Notes: a model not told the origin generated them from the sequence alone. A stretch of DNA of 25,301 nt from Acidobacteriota bacterium (GCA_027038695.1 JALWHA010000279.1:1-25301); one strand, 5' to 3'; shown: positions 8,390-17,599, numbered from the stretch's first letter. Translations and numbers: made by a program.

Positions 8390-8902
8390 GTGTTTTTCAG
8401 GAAAAAGGTTGCTAAAGAGTTTAAGGTATTGAAGGATTACGATTTTTTTTATGAGTTGTTTGAAAAGGGAAGGATGGTTAATGCGAAAAAATCGGTAAAA
8501 ATAACAACCGCAAACTTAAATGAGATGATGGTTCCCGTGCCCGGGTTTAAGGAGTATGTGTCTGTAGGTAATTTATTTAAATTATTGGTTAAGAGAAAAG
8601 TTGAGATTTCTATTATTTACAGAAAATTTACCGAGCCTTTCAGGAGGGATATAAAGGATAAAAAATTGCATAAAAATAAAAGGTTTCACCTGTTTCACAA
8701 CGAGAGGAATCATTCTAAGATGGTGATTATTGACGGTAGGTTGGTAGTTTTAGGCTCGGCGAATTTTTCAGGCAGGGGGATTGGTGCAAGAAGCAGGGAG
8801 AAGAGAAACTTTGAGTTGGGGGTTCTCACCGATAATCCTAATATTGTTAAATATTGCATAGATTATTTTGATGAAATTAAAAGAGATTCTATAAAAACTT
8901 GA
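8390..8902 (+). CDS. Single-HKD phospholipase D-type protein (possible nuclease)
   Basis: 170 residues from a GTG with a strong AAGGAGG four bases or so upstream. It carries one complete HKD motif: His108-x-Lys110, Asp115, then Gly122-Ser123-x-Asn125 (HSKMVIIDGRLVVLGSANFS). A second acidic strand, NFELGVLTDN (140-149), follows, as in PLDc_2 proteins. The N-terminal half (VKITTANLN..., LLVKRKVEISIIY) is the usual beta-alpha frame. Single-HKD proteins of this size, such as the Nuc endonuclease, work as dimers and cut nucleic acids or phosphodiesters. No signal peptide is visible, unlike many Nuc-like secreted forms. It follows the WD40 gene by 29 bases with no terminator between, so it is probably the last gene of the kinase-WD40 operon and the only obvious effector in it. 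Nuclease versus lipase activity cannot be told from sequence. Confidence 0.82.
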   Translation: MFFRKKVAKEFKVLKDYDFFYELFEKGRMVNAKKSVKITTANLNEMMVPVPGFKEYVSVGNLFKLLVKRKVEISIIYRKFTEPFRRDIKDKKLHKNKRFHLFHNERNHSKMVIIDGRLVVLGSANFSGRGIGARSREKRNFELGVLTDNPNIVKYCIDYFDEIKRDSIKT

Positions 8903-8940
8903 ATACTGTTATTTTAAGTGTTGGTTTTCCCTTATTTCCG

Positions 8941-8969
8941 TTGCCTGATTTATCTAATTAACATATAAT
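8941..8969 (+). promoter_or_regulatory. Sigma70-type promoter of the lysS-to-dus operon
   Basis: TTGCCT (8941-8946), a 17-base spacer and TATAAT (8964-8969) lie 37 bases ahead of the lysS ATG. This is the best promoter in the window and separates the accessory cluster from the core operon. No clear terminator hairpin was seen between the PLD-type gene and this promoter. Confidence 0.65.
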
Positions 8970-9006
8970 GCAATTTGTTTAAATTAAATAAAGGAAGAGG
9001 TTTGCT

Positions 9007-10509
9007 ATGACAAACGAAAAACAGGTAAACGAATATATAGCCAACAGGCGCAATAACTTGAAAGCCTTAATTAATGCGGGGGTAAATCCGTATCCTATAA
9101 AGTTTGAATACGATATAACCCCGGCGCAGATTAAAGAGGTTTTTGAAAAATACGATACGTCTCAATTGGAAGAGTTAAATAAAAAGGTGAAGACTTGCGG
9201 CAGGATTATCGCAAAAAGGGTGATGGGCAAGGTTACCTTTATGCATATATTTGACGAGGGGGTTAAACTTCAACTGTTTTTTGCGCAGGATAGGATAGGA
9301 AAGCCGCAGTATAAGTTGTTGAAAAAGATTGAGGTAGGTGATTTTATAGGGGTTGAAGGGGTGTTGTTCAGGACAAAGACAAATGAGTTGACTGTTAATG
9401 TTGAGAGTTATACTTTTTTGTCAAAAGCAATCAGGCCTCTGCCTGAAAAGTGGCATGGCTTGCAGGATAAAGAATTGAGGTATAGGCAGAGATACCTTGA
9501 CCTGCTATCAAATCCCGATGTTAGAAAAACCTTTGTTCTTAGAAGCAGAATAATATCAGAGATAAGAAGGTTTTTTGAATCAAGAGGTTATATTGAGGTT
9601 GAAACCCCTATGATGCAGTTAATACCCGGCGGAGCGGCCGCCAGGCCTTTTATTACTCACCATAATGCGCTTGATATTGACCTTTATTTGAGGATTGCTC
9701 CTGAACTTTATTTAAAAAGACTGATTATAGCGGGTTTTAATAAAGTTTTTGAAATTAACAGGAATTTTAGAAACGAAGGGGTAGACCCTCAGCATAACCC
9801 GGAATTCACCATGATTGAGTTTTACGAGGCTTATGCGGATTTAAGAGATATGATGAGGATTACCGAAGAGTTGTTTACCGCTGTTTGCGATAATGTTTTA
9901 GGCACGAAAAAAGTAAAGTATGCCGGGCAGGAGATAGATTTTTCAACTCCTTTCAGGAAAATGACAATGAGAGAGGCTATAGTTGAGTACGGAGACGGGA
10001 TTAAGTATGAAGACTTAAATTCCAGGGAGACTTTACTGCCTATAGCAAAAAAATTAGAGATTGAAGATTATGAAAAATTGAATTACGGAAAACTGTTGTC
10101 CGAGATCTTTGATGCGGTAGCGGAAGAGAAACTTATCCAGCCTACTTTTATTACCGAGTACCCTATAGAGGTTTCTCCTTTAACCAAAACGATTGAGGGG
10201 GACGACAGGTTTGTTGACAGGTTTGAACTTTTTATAGCAGGCATGGAACTTGCAAACGCATACAGTGAGTTAAACGACCCTGACGAGCAGTTAAGAAGGT
10301 TTAAGATGCAGTTAAAGGAGAGGGAGAAGGGAGACGACGAGGCCCAGATGATGGACGCAGATTTCCTAACAGCGATGGAACACGGCATGCCTCCTACTGG
10401 AGGGGAGGGCATTGGCATAGATAGGCTTGTTATGGTGTTAACAGGTTCTCCTTCAATCAGGGACGTTATATTATTTCCGTATATGAGGCCGAGGAAAGAG
10501 GAAAAATAA
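9007..10509 (+). CDS. lysS: Lysyl-tRNA synthetase, class II
   Basis: 500 residues, normal length. It charges tRNA-Lys with lysine using ATP in the cytoplasm. The N-terminal OB-fold anticodon-binding domain covers about 60-140 (GRIIAKRVMGKVTFMHI). The class II catalytic core follows: motif 1 region near 180-202 (FFESRGYIEVETPMM), motif 2 at about 248-272 (FEINRNFRNEGVDPQHNPEF) and motif 3 at about 464-492 (GGEGIGIDRLVMVLTGSPSI, then RDVILFPYMRP). ELANAYSELNDP (414-425) is a LysRS hallmark. The ATG at 9007 has AAGGAAGAGG about six bases upstream. It is first gene of the operon, and the pairing of lysS with the lol genes is common in deltaproteobacteria-like genomes. Very secure. Confidence 0.98.
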   Translation: MTNEKQVNEYIANRRNNLKALINAGVNPYPIKFEYDITPAQIKEVFEKYDTSQLEELNKKVKTCGRIIAKRVMGKVTFMHIFDEGVKLQLFFAQDRIGKPQYKLLKKIEVGDFIGVEGVLFRTKTNELTVNVESYTFLSKAIRPLPEKWHGLQDKELRYRQRYLDLLSNPDVRKTFVLRSRIISEIRRFFESRGYIEVETPMMQLIPGGAAARPFITHHNALDIDLYLRIAPELYLKRLIIAGFNKVFEINRNFRNEGVDPQHNPEFTMIEFYEAYADLRDMMRITEELFTAVCDNVLGTKKVKYAGQEIDFSTPFRKMTMREAIVEYGDGIKYEDLNSRETLLPIAKKLEIEDYEKLNYGKLLSEIFDAVAEEKLIQPTFITEYPIEVSPLTKTIEGDDRFVDRFELFIAGMELANAYSELNDPDEQLRRFKMQLKEREKGDDEAQMMDADFLTAMEHGMPPTGGEGIGIDRLVMVLTGSPSIRDVILFPYMRPRKEEK

Positions 10510-10519
10510 AAAATAGATA

Positions 10520-11737
10520 ATGAAAGTAGAAACATTTATTGCTTTAAGGTATCTTAAAGCGAAGAGGCATCAGACTTTTATAGGGATTATATCTTTTATT
10601 TCCGTTTTGGGGATAATTATAGGGACTTTTGCGCTTGTAATAGCCCTTTCGCTAATGACGGGTTTTCACAATAAGATGAAAGAGAACTTACTTGACGCAA
10701 ATTCCCACCTTTCGGTTAATAGCCTTGACAACACAATGACTATTAACGAGGCTGATAGGTTGATAAGAAAAGCGTCAAAATTGCCTTATTTTAAAGCGGG
10801 CGCATATGCCGTTTTGACACAGGGTTTGCTTAGAGGGGGGATGTCTGAAGAGTCAAAGCCTGTTGTTGTTAAGGGGATTGAACTGAAGAAGGAAAAAAAT
10901 GTTACAACTATTTTAAAAAAGGTGAACCTGGCTAAAATTCCGTATAACGGGATTGTGATAGGAGACGAATTGGCTAAGAGACAGGGGTTAGCATTGGGGG
11001 ACAGGGTTACAATACTTTTTTTTAAACCGACTCAAACACCTTTAGGGATAATGCCGAGGATAAGGACTTATACGGTTAGCGGTATTTTTTCAAGCGGGAT
11101 CTATGAGTATGACAAGAATTGGGTTTTTGTTAACATAACAAATATTCAAAATGTGCTTAACCTTAACGACAGAGTGGATTTTGTCCAGTTCAGGTGTTCT
11201 TCAATAGACGAGATTGATAACTTTAAAAAAGAGTTAAAAAAGGTTTTAAACCCTAAATACTTTATTATTGATTTGCGTGATACAAATAAAAAACTTTTTG
11301 CCGCTATTAAAATTGAGAAGATAATCGTTTCGCTTATTATAGGCCTCATTGTATTGGTTGCCGCATTAAACATCACCTCTTCTTTAATACTAATGGTGAT
11401 GGAAAAGAGGAAAGACATAGGCATAATGAAGGCGATGGGAATGAAAAACAGTCAGATAATGAAAATTTTCAGGTTGCAGGGGATTGTAATAGGGTTTGCC
11501 GGTTCTTTTATCGGCTGTTTATCGGGAGTTTTAACCGCATACTTAGGCAATAAGTATCAATTAATTAAGTTGCCTCCCGATGTTTACGATTTTCTTTCCT
11601 TTATCCCCTTTGATGTCAGGTTAATAGACGTGGGTTTTGTGTTTCTCTGTACTGTTATGGTAACTTATCTTGCAACTATTTACCCAGCAAAGAAGGCGGC
11701 GGAACTTGACCCGGCAAAGGCGGTAAGGTATGAGTGA
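10520..11737 (+). CDS. lolC: LolC/LolE-family lipoprotein-releasing ABC permease
   Basis: 405 residues with the MacB/FtsX permease layout. There is a first TM helix at about 20-45 (FIGIISFISVLGIIIGTFAL), a large periplasmic domain (about 50-265) and three more TM helices near 270-300, 320-345 and 370-395. The opening ETFIALRYLKAKRHQTFIG and the C-terminal YPAKKAAELDPAKAVRYE are typical of LolC/LolE. With LolD it extracts lipoproteins from the inner membrane and passes them to the LolA carrier. Only one permease is present here, so it may work as a homodimer (the LolF-like arrangement), or a partner may lie elsewhere; LolC versus LolE cannot be decided. The start is ten bases after lysS. Its stop overlaps the lolD start by eight bases. 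Confidence 0.93.
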   Translation: MKVETFIALRYLKAKRHQTFIGIISFISVLGIIIGTFALVIALSLMTGFHNKMKENLLDANSHLSVNSLDNTMTINEADRLIRKASKLPYFKAGAYAVLTQGLLRGGMSEESKPVVVKGIELKKEKNVTTILKKVNLAKIPYNGIVIGDELAKRQGLALGDRVTILFFKPTQTPLGIMPRIRTYTVSGIFSSGIYEYDKNWVFVNITNIQNVLNLNDRVDFVQFRCSSIDEIDNFKKELKKVLNPKYFIIDLRDTNKKLFAAIKIEKIIVSLIIGLIVLVAALNITSSLILMVMEKRKDIGIMKAMGMKNSQIMKIFRLQGIVIGFAGSFIGCLSGVLTAYLGNKYQLIKLPPDVYDFLSFIPFDVRLIDVGFVFLCTVMVTYLATIYPAKKAAELDPAKAVRYE

Positions 11738-12407
11738 ACTATTAAAGGTAACCTCAGTTTCGAAAACTTATAAAACGGGACAGAAAGTGTTAAGGGTTTT
11801 TGAGAATATTTCTTTTGAATTAGGCAAAGGCCGGTTTTTAGCCATTACCGGTGTTTCGGGGATAGGCAAGAGTACTCTTTTAAATATAGTCGGGTTACTT
11901 GACCGTCCTGATTCCGGCGAGATAGAACTTAACGGGGTGAAGTATTCTTCGTTATCAGAGAATGAAAAAAGTGTGTTTAGAAATAAGCATCTGGGTTTTG
12001 TCTTTCAATTTCACCACCTCTTACCGGAATTTACCGTGCTTGAAAATATCGCTATGCCTTTTTTTATAGGAGGCGGAGGTTTTGACGAAGGTATTGAAAG
12101 GGCAAGAAAGCTTGCTAAAGCGGTTGGATTAAAAGAAAGAGAGGATTATTTCCCGTCTATGCTGTCAGGTGGTGAGCAGCAGAGGGTAGCGGTAGCCAGG
12201 GCTATTATGAACAACCCGGATCTTTTATTGATGGACGAACCTACGGGGAACCTTGATCCGAAAACAGGAAATATGGTTATGGAGTATGTTTTCATGCTAA
12301 GGGAAGAGTTTAATTTAAGTTGTATTATTGTGACGCATAATATAGAAATAGGTAAAAGATGTGATAAAATCTTTTCTATGGAAAAAGGAGAGTGCGTCAA
12401 TGTTTGA
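11730..12407 (+). CDS. lolD: Lipoprotein-releasing ABC transporter ATP-binding protein LolD
   Basis: 225 residues, standard for LolD/MacB-type ATPases. Walker A is GVSGIGKST (41-49), the Q-loop glutamine is near 93 (FVFQFHHLLPEFTVLEN, strongly LolD-like), the ABC signature is LSGGEQQRVAVARA (145-158), Walker B is LLLMDEPTGNLD (165-176) and the switch histidine is VTHN (His203). It powers the neighbouring permease. The ATG lies inside the end of the permease gene (ATGAGTGA overlap), so the two are probably translationally coupled. Its own 3' end overlaps the following Clp gene by eight bases. Confidence 0.95.
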   Translation: MSELLKVTSVSKTYKTGQKVLRVFENISFELGKGRFLAITGVSGIGKSTLLNIVGLLDRPDSGEIELNGVKYSSLSENEKSVFRNKHLGFVFQFHHLLPEFTVLENIAMPFFIGGGGFDEGIERARKLAKAVGLKEREDYFPSMLSGGEQQRVAVARAIMNNPDLLLMDEPTGNLDPKTGNMVMEYVFMLREEFNLSCIIVTHNIEIGKRCDKIFSMEKGECVNV

Positions 12408-14721
12408 AAATTTTACCGACAGGGCCCGCAGGGTACTGTTTTTTGCCAGAAATAAAGCGGGACAGTTTCAAAATCCTTTTGTAGATTCGGTACATCTTCT
12501 TCACGGTGTATTAATGGAAGAAGACGAACTTGTTAGGTCATGCCTTAAATATTGCAAAGTAGATACTATTATTTTGAGAAAAGAGATAGATGTAATGTGT
12601 GTTAAATTAGGGCGAGGCGGGGTAGCCGGAGAAATTCCTTTAACTGAAACTGTTCAAAATATGCTTAAGCAGGCTATTCGCGAGTCTTTTTCCTTTGAAA
12701 GTGATAAGGTTGATGTAGAGCATGTTTTCCTCGCTATTCTACATTTCCCCTCTTCTTCTGCGGTTACTGTATTAAGGAATGCCGGGTTAAGGAGTGTGAT
12801 TGAAGCGAGAAATTTTCTCACTGACGAGTTGAACAAAGATGTTGATTTTTTCAGTGATATTGATGATGACGAAGACGAAGAAGAAAGATTTCCAAACCTC
12901 TCTAAATTCGGTAAAGATCTGACACTTTTGGCCAGGCAGGGTAAACTTGACAAATGCGTTGGCAGGGAAGTGGAAATTCAAAGGATAATACATATACTTT
13001 CAAGAAGAAGAAAAAATAACCCTCTTCTTCTTGGGGATGCGGGGGTTGGTAAAACCGCTATTGTTGAGGGATTGTCTCAAAGAATTGTTGAGGGTGACGT
13101 CCCGAAAACCTTAAAGGGAAGGACGATTTTTTCATTAGATCTTGCCAGCCTTGTTGCTGGTACAAAGTATAGAGGGCAGTTTGAGGAAAGGTTGAGAGAT
13201 GTGCTAAAAGAAGCAATAAAAGAGAAAGTTATTTTATTTATAGATGAGTTTCATACAATAGTGGGGGCAGGTTCAGCCGAGGGTTCCCTTGATGCAGCCA
13301 ATATGCTTAAGCCTTCTCTGGCCAGGGGGGAATTACAGTGTATAGGCGCAACTACTCATAAAGAGTTTTCTAAGTTTATAGAAAAAGATAAATCCCTTAT
13401 GAGGAGGTTTCAGGTTGTTAAGGTTGTCCAGCCCGATACCGAAGAAACTCTCCATATATTAAGGGAGATTAAAGATAGGTATGAAGATTTTCACGGTGTT
13501 GAATATACATACGAGGCGTTGAAAAAGGCGGTATCTTTATCCGAAAGGTTTATTACCGGAAGAATGCAGCCGGATAAATCTATAGATTTAATTGACGAAG
13601 CGGGGGCAAAGGTTAAAATTGATTTTTTGGAGAAGGTGGAAAAGGGTGAGATAGATGGCGAAAGCAGAAAGATAAGGCCTAAGGTTGAACCGGCTCATAT
13701 TGAAGAGGCTGTGGCAAATTGGACGGGGATCCCTGTTTCTTCAATTACCGAAGGGGAAAGGGAAAGGCTTTTGAACTTGAAGGATTACCTTTTTTCCAGA
13801 ATAGTGGGACAGGACAAGGCGATTGATATATTAGTAAAAGCAATAAAAAGGGCAAGGCTCGGGATGTCTTCCCCTAACAGGCCTTCCGGTGTTTTTATGT
13901 TTTTAGGGCCTACAGGGGTAGGCAAAACAGAGTTATCAAAACAACTTGCTGTTTATCTCTTTAGAAGCGAAAAATCATTGATAAGGTTTGATATGTCCGA
14001 GTTTATGGAAAAGCATTCGGTTTCAAGATTGATAGGGGCTCCTCCCGGGTACGTAGGTTATGAAGAAGGAGGGCAGTTGACCGAGGCGGTAAAGAAGCAG
14101 CCCTATTCGGTTATACTTTTAGATGAAATTGAGAAGGCTCATCCTGATTTAATAAACGTCCTTTTGCAGATATTTGACGACGGCAGGGTAACGGACGCAT
14201 TCGGCGAGGCAATAGATTTTAGCAATACCGTAATTATTATGACTTCCAATGTTGGTTCCAGGCTTATACACAACAAAAAGCATCCCGGATTCAGGGTTAA
14301 AAAGGATAATTTAAGGCCGGAAGATAAAAAAGCGGATATTATGAGGGAAGTCAAACGGTTTTTCACTCCGGAGTTTTTAAACAGGATTGACAATATAATT
14401 GTGTTTAACCCGTTAAGTAAAGATGATTTAAAGAAGATTGTCTACATTTTGATAAACGATTTGAACGAGTTTTTAAGGGAGAAAAAAATACAGGTTAAAC
14501 TGACGGAAAAAGCGGTTGAATGGATAGTTGACGTTGCCTGTAAAGATCTGAATTACGGTGCAAGGCCTTTAAAGAGGGCGGTTCAGGAGTATGTTCAGGA
14601 TAAATTGTCTGATGCAATTATTGCACATTACAAAGACAGTGAGGGAGAGTACGTTATTGATGTTGAGAACAATGCGATCGTCATAAAGAAAAAGGGGAAG
14701 GGTGTGGAGGTTAAATGTTAG
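12400..14721 (+). CDS. clpC: Clp protease ATP-binding subunit (ClpC-like N-domain, no M-domain)
   Basis: 773 residues from the ATG at 12400. I prefer this to the frame's first possible start at 12361 because MFENFTDRARRVLFFAR matches ClpC N-termini and AAGGAGAG sits at 12385-12392. It has two Clp N-repeats (1-140), an acidic linker (DIDDDEDEEE), and AAA1 with Walker A GDAGVGKT (212-219) and Walker B LFIDE. AAA2 has Walker A GPTGVGKT (503-510), LLDEIEKAHP and arginine-finger region EFLNRID. Between the two rings (about 405-435) the coiled-coil M-domain with UVR motif of true ClpC is absent, so the length is closer to ClpA. The ClpP-docking loop reads PGF (629-631), where [LIV]-G-[FL] is usual. 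It unfolds proteins for ClpP or acts alone. Its place between lolD and bamA may reflect envelope quality control, but that is inference. Confidence 0.93.
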   Translation: MFENFTDRARRVLFFARNKAGQFQNPFVDSVHLLHGVLMEEDELVRSCLKYCKVDTIILRKEIDVMCVKLGRGGVAGEIPLTETVQNMLKQAIRESFSFESDKVDVEHVFLAILHFPSSSAVTVLRNAGLRSVIEARNFLTDELNKDVDFFSDIDDDEDEEERFPNLSKFGKDLTLLARQGKLDKCVGREVEIQRIIHILSRRRKNNPLLLGDAGVGKTAIVEGLSQRIVEGDVPKTLKGRTIFSLDLASLVAGTKYRGQFEERLRDVLKEAIKEKVILFIDEFHTIVGAGSAEGSLDAANMLKPSLARGELQCIGATTHKEFSKFIEKDKSLMRRFQVVKVVQPDTEETLHILREIKDRYEDFHGVEYTYEALKKAVSLSERFITGRMQPDKSIDLIDEAGAKVKIDFLEKVEKGEIDGESRKIRPKVEPAHIEEAVANWTGIPVSSITEGERERLLNLKDYLFSRIVGQDKAIDILVKAIKRARLGMSSPNRPSGVFMFLGPTGVGKTELSKQLAVYLFRSEKSLIRFDMSEFMEKHSVSRLIGAPPGYVGYEEGGQLTEAVKKQPYSVILLDEIEKAHPDLINVLLQIFDDGRVTDAFGEAIDFSNTVIIMTSNVGSRLIHNKKHPGFRVKKDNLRPEDKKADIMREVKRFFTPEFLNRIDNIIVFNPLSKDDLKKIVYILINDLNEFLREKKIQVKLTEKAVEWIVDVACKDLNYGARPLKRAVQEYVQDKLSDAIIAHYKDSEGEYVIDVENNAIVIKKKGKGVEVKC

Positions 14722-17051
14722 AAATCCGAAAATTTATTATTGTTTTTCTTGTTTTGTGTTCTTTGACAGTTCAGGCTGAAATAATTGAAAAGATTAAGGT
14801 TGTTGGAAATGTCAGGATTTCCACCCAGTCTATAATGTTCAGAATTCAAAGTGAGGAGGGGGAGGAGTTAGACCCTGATAAAATATCTAAAGATATTATG
14901 AGGCTCTGGGACTTAAAGGTTTTTTCAGATATAAAGGTAGATGTTGAAGACGGTAAAAAAGGGAAAATTGTAATCTTTGCGGTAAAAGAAAGACCGATTG
15001 TAAAAGATTACGAATTTTTGGGAAACCATGTTGTAGGCCCTAATGCGCTTCTTGACAAACTTAAAGAAAAAGGGGTGGTGTTAAGGAAAAATTCTCAACT
15101 TGATTATCAGGAAATTGCAAAGATCAAGAAGGCAATTATTGATATTTACAAGGAGAAGGGATATCAGTATACGCGTGTGGAGCATGCTTACACTGCAGTA
15201 GGTAATAATGTTATCAATTTAACTTTTACCATTTACGAAGGCTCAAAAGTGCATGTGTACAAGATAGATTTTGAAGGTAATAAGGTTTTCCCCGACAAAA
15301 AATTAAAAAGAAAAATGAAAAAACTTAAAGAACACGGATGGTTTTCGTGGATATCGGCAACAGACACCTATTCGGATAAAAAATACGATGAAGCTATTGA
15401 AAATCTAAAGAAATTTTATTGGAAACACGGTTTTAAAGACATTTATGTAGGTGTGCCTAAAAAGGTGGTTAAAGACTTTACCTCTGAAAAACAGAAAAAA
15501 AAGAACAAAGAAAGGTTAAAAGAACATAAAAGGATCAAACAGGATTTAAGAATGTATATTACCATTCCGGTTCACGAAGGAAAGCAGTACTTTTTAGGCA
15601 AGGTTTCCTTTGTCGGGAATAAATTATTGTCTGACACTTACCTGGTGAAAAAATGGGATCTGGAAGAGGGTAAACCGTATAATTTGAATAAGATAAATGA
15701 TTTTATTAAAGATATTTCTGAAACTTACAACAATTTTGGTTATCTCCAATTTACGGCTGAGAAGATAACTAAAATAAGGGACGGAAACATAGTTGATCTA
15801 ACCTTTAAATTTAATGAAGGCAAAAGGTTTGTGTTGAATAGATTGGAATTTAAAGGTAACGATGTCACCAGGGATAAGGTTTTGAGAAGGGAGTTTTTGA
15901 TCCCCGAAGGTTCTGTTTTTAGAATAGATGCTTTTAAAAACAGTATGTTAAAAATTAACCAATTAGGTTTTTTTGATGTAACTAAAAAACAACCTGATAT
16001 AAAACTTGTTCCCGGAGAAAACAAGGTAAATGTTGTTGTTGAGGGAGAGGAAAGCGGGGTAAATGAGCTTAATTTTGGCGGAGGTTACAGTGAGTTTTCT
16101 GGTTTCTTTTTACAGGGTTCTTACTCTACAAGGAACTTTTTAGGTAGGGGGGAGCAATTAGAGGTCTCTGCGACAACTGGTGCGCATATTACTTATTATA
16201 ACATTATGTTCACTGAACCGTGGATCTTTGATTATCCGCATTCATTTAGTGTAAACCTGTACAATAGTGAAGCAGAGTATTTTAATTTTTCAAGAAAAGC
16301 AAGCGGTTTTAGTGTGAGTTTTGGTTTCAGGTTAACTACATTTCTGACATATTCAATAGGGTATAAGTATGAACTTGTAGATGTCCCCGGTTCTTCCCTT
16401 GAGGCAAATTCTATATTTAAACCTATTTCAAACAGGTTAACTTCTTCAATGTTTCAGGCTATCACCTATAACACCTTAAATCACCCCTTTATGCCTACTG
16501 AGGGTCAGAAGTATTCTTTAAGTTTTGAATATGCGGGATGGCAGTTAGGAGGAGATAACTTTAAATATACAATAGGGTTAAAGGCTACCAAATTAATAAG
16601 GGTTTATAAGAAGAGTTTTGTTGATTTCAATATAACTTCCTATTATCAGAAGGGATTGGAAGGTAATGTTATTCCTTACTATGATAGGTATTTTATTGGG
16701 GGTACGAATACAGTCAGGGGTTACGATTATAGAAGGATTTCACCTGTTGAGCCCGGTACAAAGCAATTGATTGGCGGAACAAAGATGTTTGTCGCAAATT
16801 TTGAATATGTAATTCCCGTTGAGAACAGATTTCAATTTGCTATTTTTTACGATATGGGAGGTGTTTGGACAGAAGATATGAGTTGGTTTTCTAGTGATTA
16901 TAAGTTAAAGCGTTCATGGGGTTTTGAGGCAAGGTTTAATTTGCCGGTATTCCAGATGCCTATGAGGGTTATTTACGGATTTCCTCTTGATGAAGTACCG
17001 GGAGTAGAAAAACAGGGGAATATAGAGTTTACTATAGGGACTATTTTTTAG
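14715..17051 (+). CDS. bamA: Outer-membrane protein assembly factor BamA
   Basis: 778 residues. The signal peptide is about 1-21 (KFIIVFLVLCSLTVQA, then Glu). Five POTRA domains fill about 22-445, starting IIEKIKVVGNVRISTQSI; the third carries a Lys/Glu-rich stretch around residues 255-280. A 16-strand Omp85 barrel (about 450-778) follows, with the conserved loop-6 motif VRGY at 667-670 (GGTNTVRGYDYRR) and a C-terminal phenylalanine as in barrel substrates. It inserts beta-barrel proteins into the outer membrane. GGAGG four bases upstream lies within the end of the Clp gene, which it overlaps by seven bases. It sits directly before skp, the usual arrangement. Secure. Confidence 0.97.
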   Translation: MLEIRKFIIVFLVLCSLTVQAEIIEKIKVVGNVRISTQSIMFRIQSEEGEELDPDKISKDIMRLWDLKVFSDIKVDVEDGKKGKIVIFAVKERPIVKDYEFLGNHVVGPNALLDKLKEKGVVLRKNSQLDYQEIAKIKKAIIDIYKEKGYQYTRVEHAYTAVGNNVINLTFTIYEGSKVHVYKIDFEGNKVFPDKKLKRKMKKLKEHGWFSWISATDTYSDKKYDEAIENLKKFYWKHGFKDIYVGVPKKVVKDFTSEKQKKKNKERLKEHKRIKQDLRMYITIPVHEGKQYFLGKVSFVGNKLLSDTYLVKKWDLEEGKPYNLNKINDFIKDISETYNNFGYLQFTAEKITKIRDGNIVDLTFKFNEGKRFVLNRLEFKGNDVTRDKVLRREFLIPEGSVFRIDAFKNSMLKINQLGFFDVTKKQPDIKLVPGENKVNVVVEGEESGVNELNFGGGYSEFSGFFLQGSYSTRNFLGRGEQLEVSATTGAHITYYNIMFTEPWIFDYPHSFSVNLYNSEAEYFNFSRKASGFSVSFGFRLTTFLTYSIGYKYELVDVPGSSLEANSIFKPISNRLTSSMFQAITYNTLNHPFMPTEGQKYSLSFEYAGWQLGGDNFKYTIGLKATKLIRVYKKSFVDFNITSYYQKGLEGNVIPYYDRYFIGGTNTVRGYDYRRISPVEPGTKQLIGGTKMFVANFEYVIPVENRFQFAIFYDMGGVWTEDMSWFSSDYKLKRSWGFEARFNLPVFQMPMRVIYGFPLDEVPGVEKQGNIEFTIGTIF

Positions 17052-17086
17052 AGTTCTTCTAAATAAATTAAATAAGGAGAGGTATT

Positions 17087-17599
17087 ATGAAGAAATTGGG
17101 AGTTTTTTGTGCGATTGTTTTGGGTATTTTGTTTGCCGGTTCGGTTTTTGCTCAGACTAAAGTGGCGGTATTGGATGCGGACCAGGTTATTTTACAGTCT
17201 CAGAAGGGCAAGGCTTTTTTGAAAGAACTTGATGCTTTCGCAAAACAGAAAGATGCTGAAATTAAAAAGAAAGTTGCTGAATTCCAGCAGTTACAGAAAG
17301 AATATAAGGCAAAGGCACCTTCTTTATCAGAAGATAAAGCGATGGAGATGCAAAAAAAGTTATCCGATATGCAGATTGAAATCAAAAGAATGCAGGACGA
17401 CGCAAAGAGGGAATTTCAGTTAAAACAGACAAAGGGTTTTGAAAAATTCAGAAAGATTTTACAGCCTATTGTTCAACAGATTGCAAAAGAAAAAGGGATT
17501 GATATAGTCTTCTCAAGGGCTCAAAGCGGTATTGCTTATCATTCTCCTGCTGTAGATATAACTCAGGAAGTTATCAAAAAATTTGATGCTACAAAATAA
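17087..17599 (+). CDS. skp: Periplasmic chaperone Skp/OmpH
   Basis: 170 residues, normal size. The signal peptide is 1-22 (LGVFCAIVLGILFAGSVFA, then Gln). Mature start QTKVAVLDADQVILQSQKGK is the OmpH beta strand and helix, followed by a long charged coiled-coil arm (about 45-130: Lys/Glu/Gln-rich heptads) and the closing strand IDIVFSRAQSGIAYHSP. The trimeric 'jellyfish' chaperone carries unfolded barrel proteins to BamA, the gene just upstream. AAGGAGAGG lies four to five bases before the ATG. The 35-base bamA-skp gap has no hairpin. Confidence 0.95.
   Translation: MKKLGVFCAIVLGILFAGSVFAQTKVAVLDADQVILQSQKGKAFLKELDAFAKQKDAEIKKKVAEFQQLQKEYKAKAPSLSEDKAMEMQKKLSDMQIEIKRMQDDAKREFQLKQTKGFEKFRKILQPIVQQIAKEKGIDIVFSRAQSGIAYHSPAVDITQEVIKKFDATK

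Noticed and set aside
10083..10535. 150-codon open frame antisense to the end of lysS
   Set aside because: It lies wholly over a strongly conserved synthetase core, has no recognisable domain, and its composition is that expected from the opposite strand of a real gene.
12361..12399. Thirteen-residue longer N-terminus for the Clp ATPase
   Set aside because: Family N-termini begin at MFENFTDRARR, and the Shine-Dalgarno at 12385-12392 lies inside the proposed extension.
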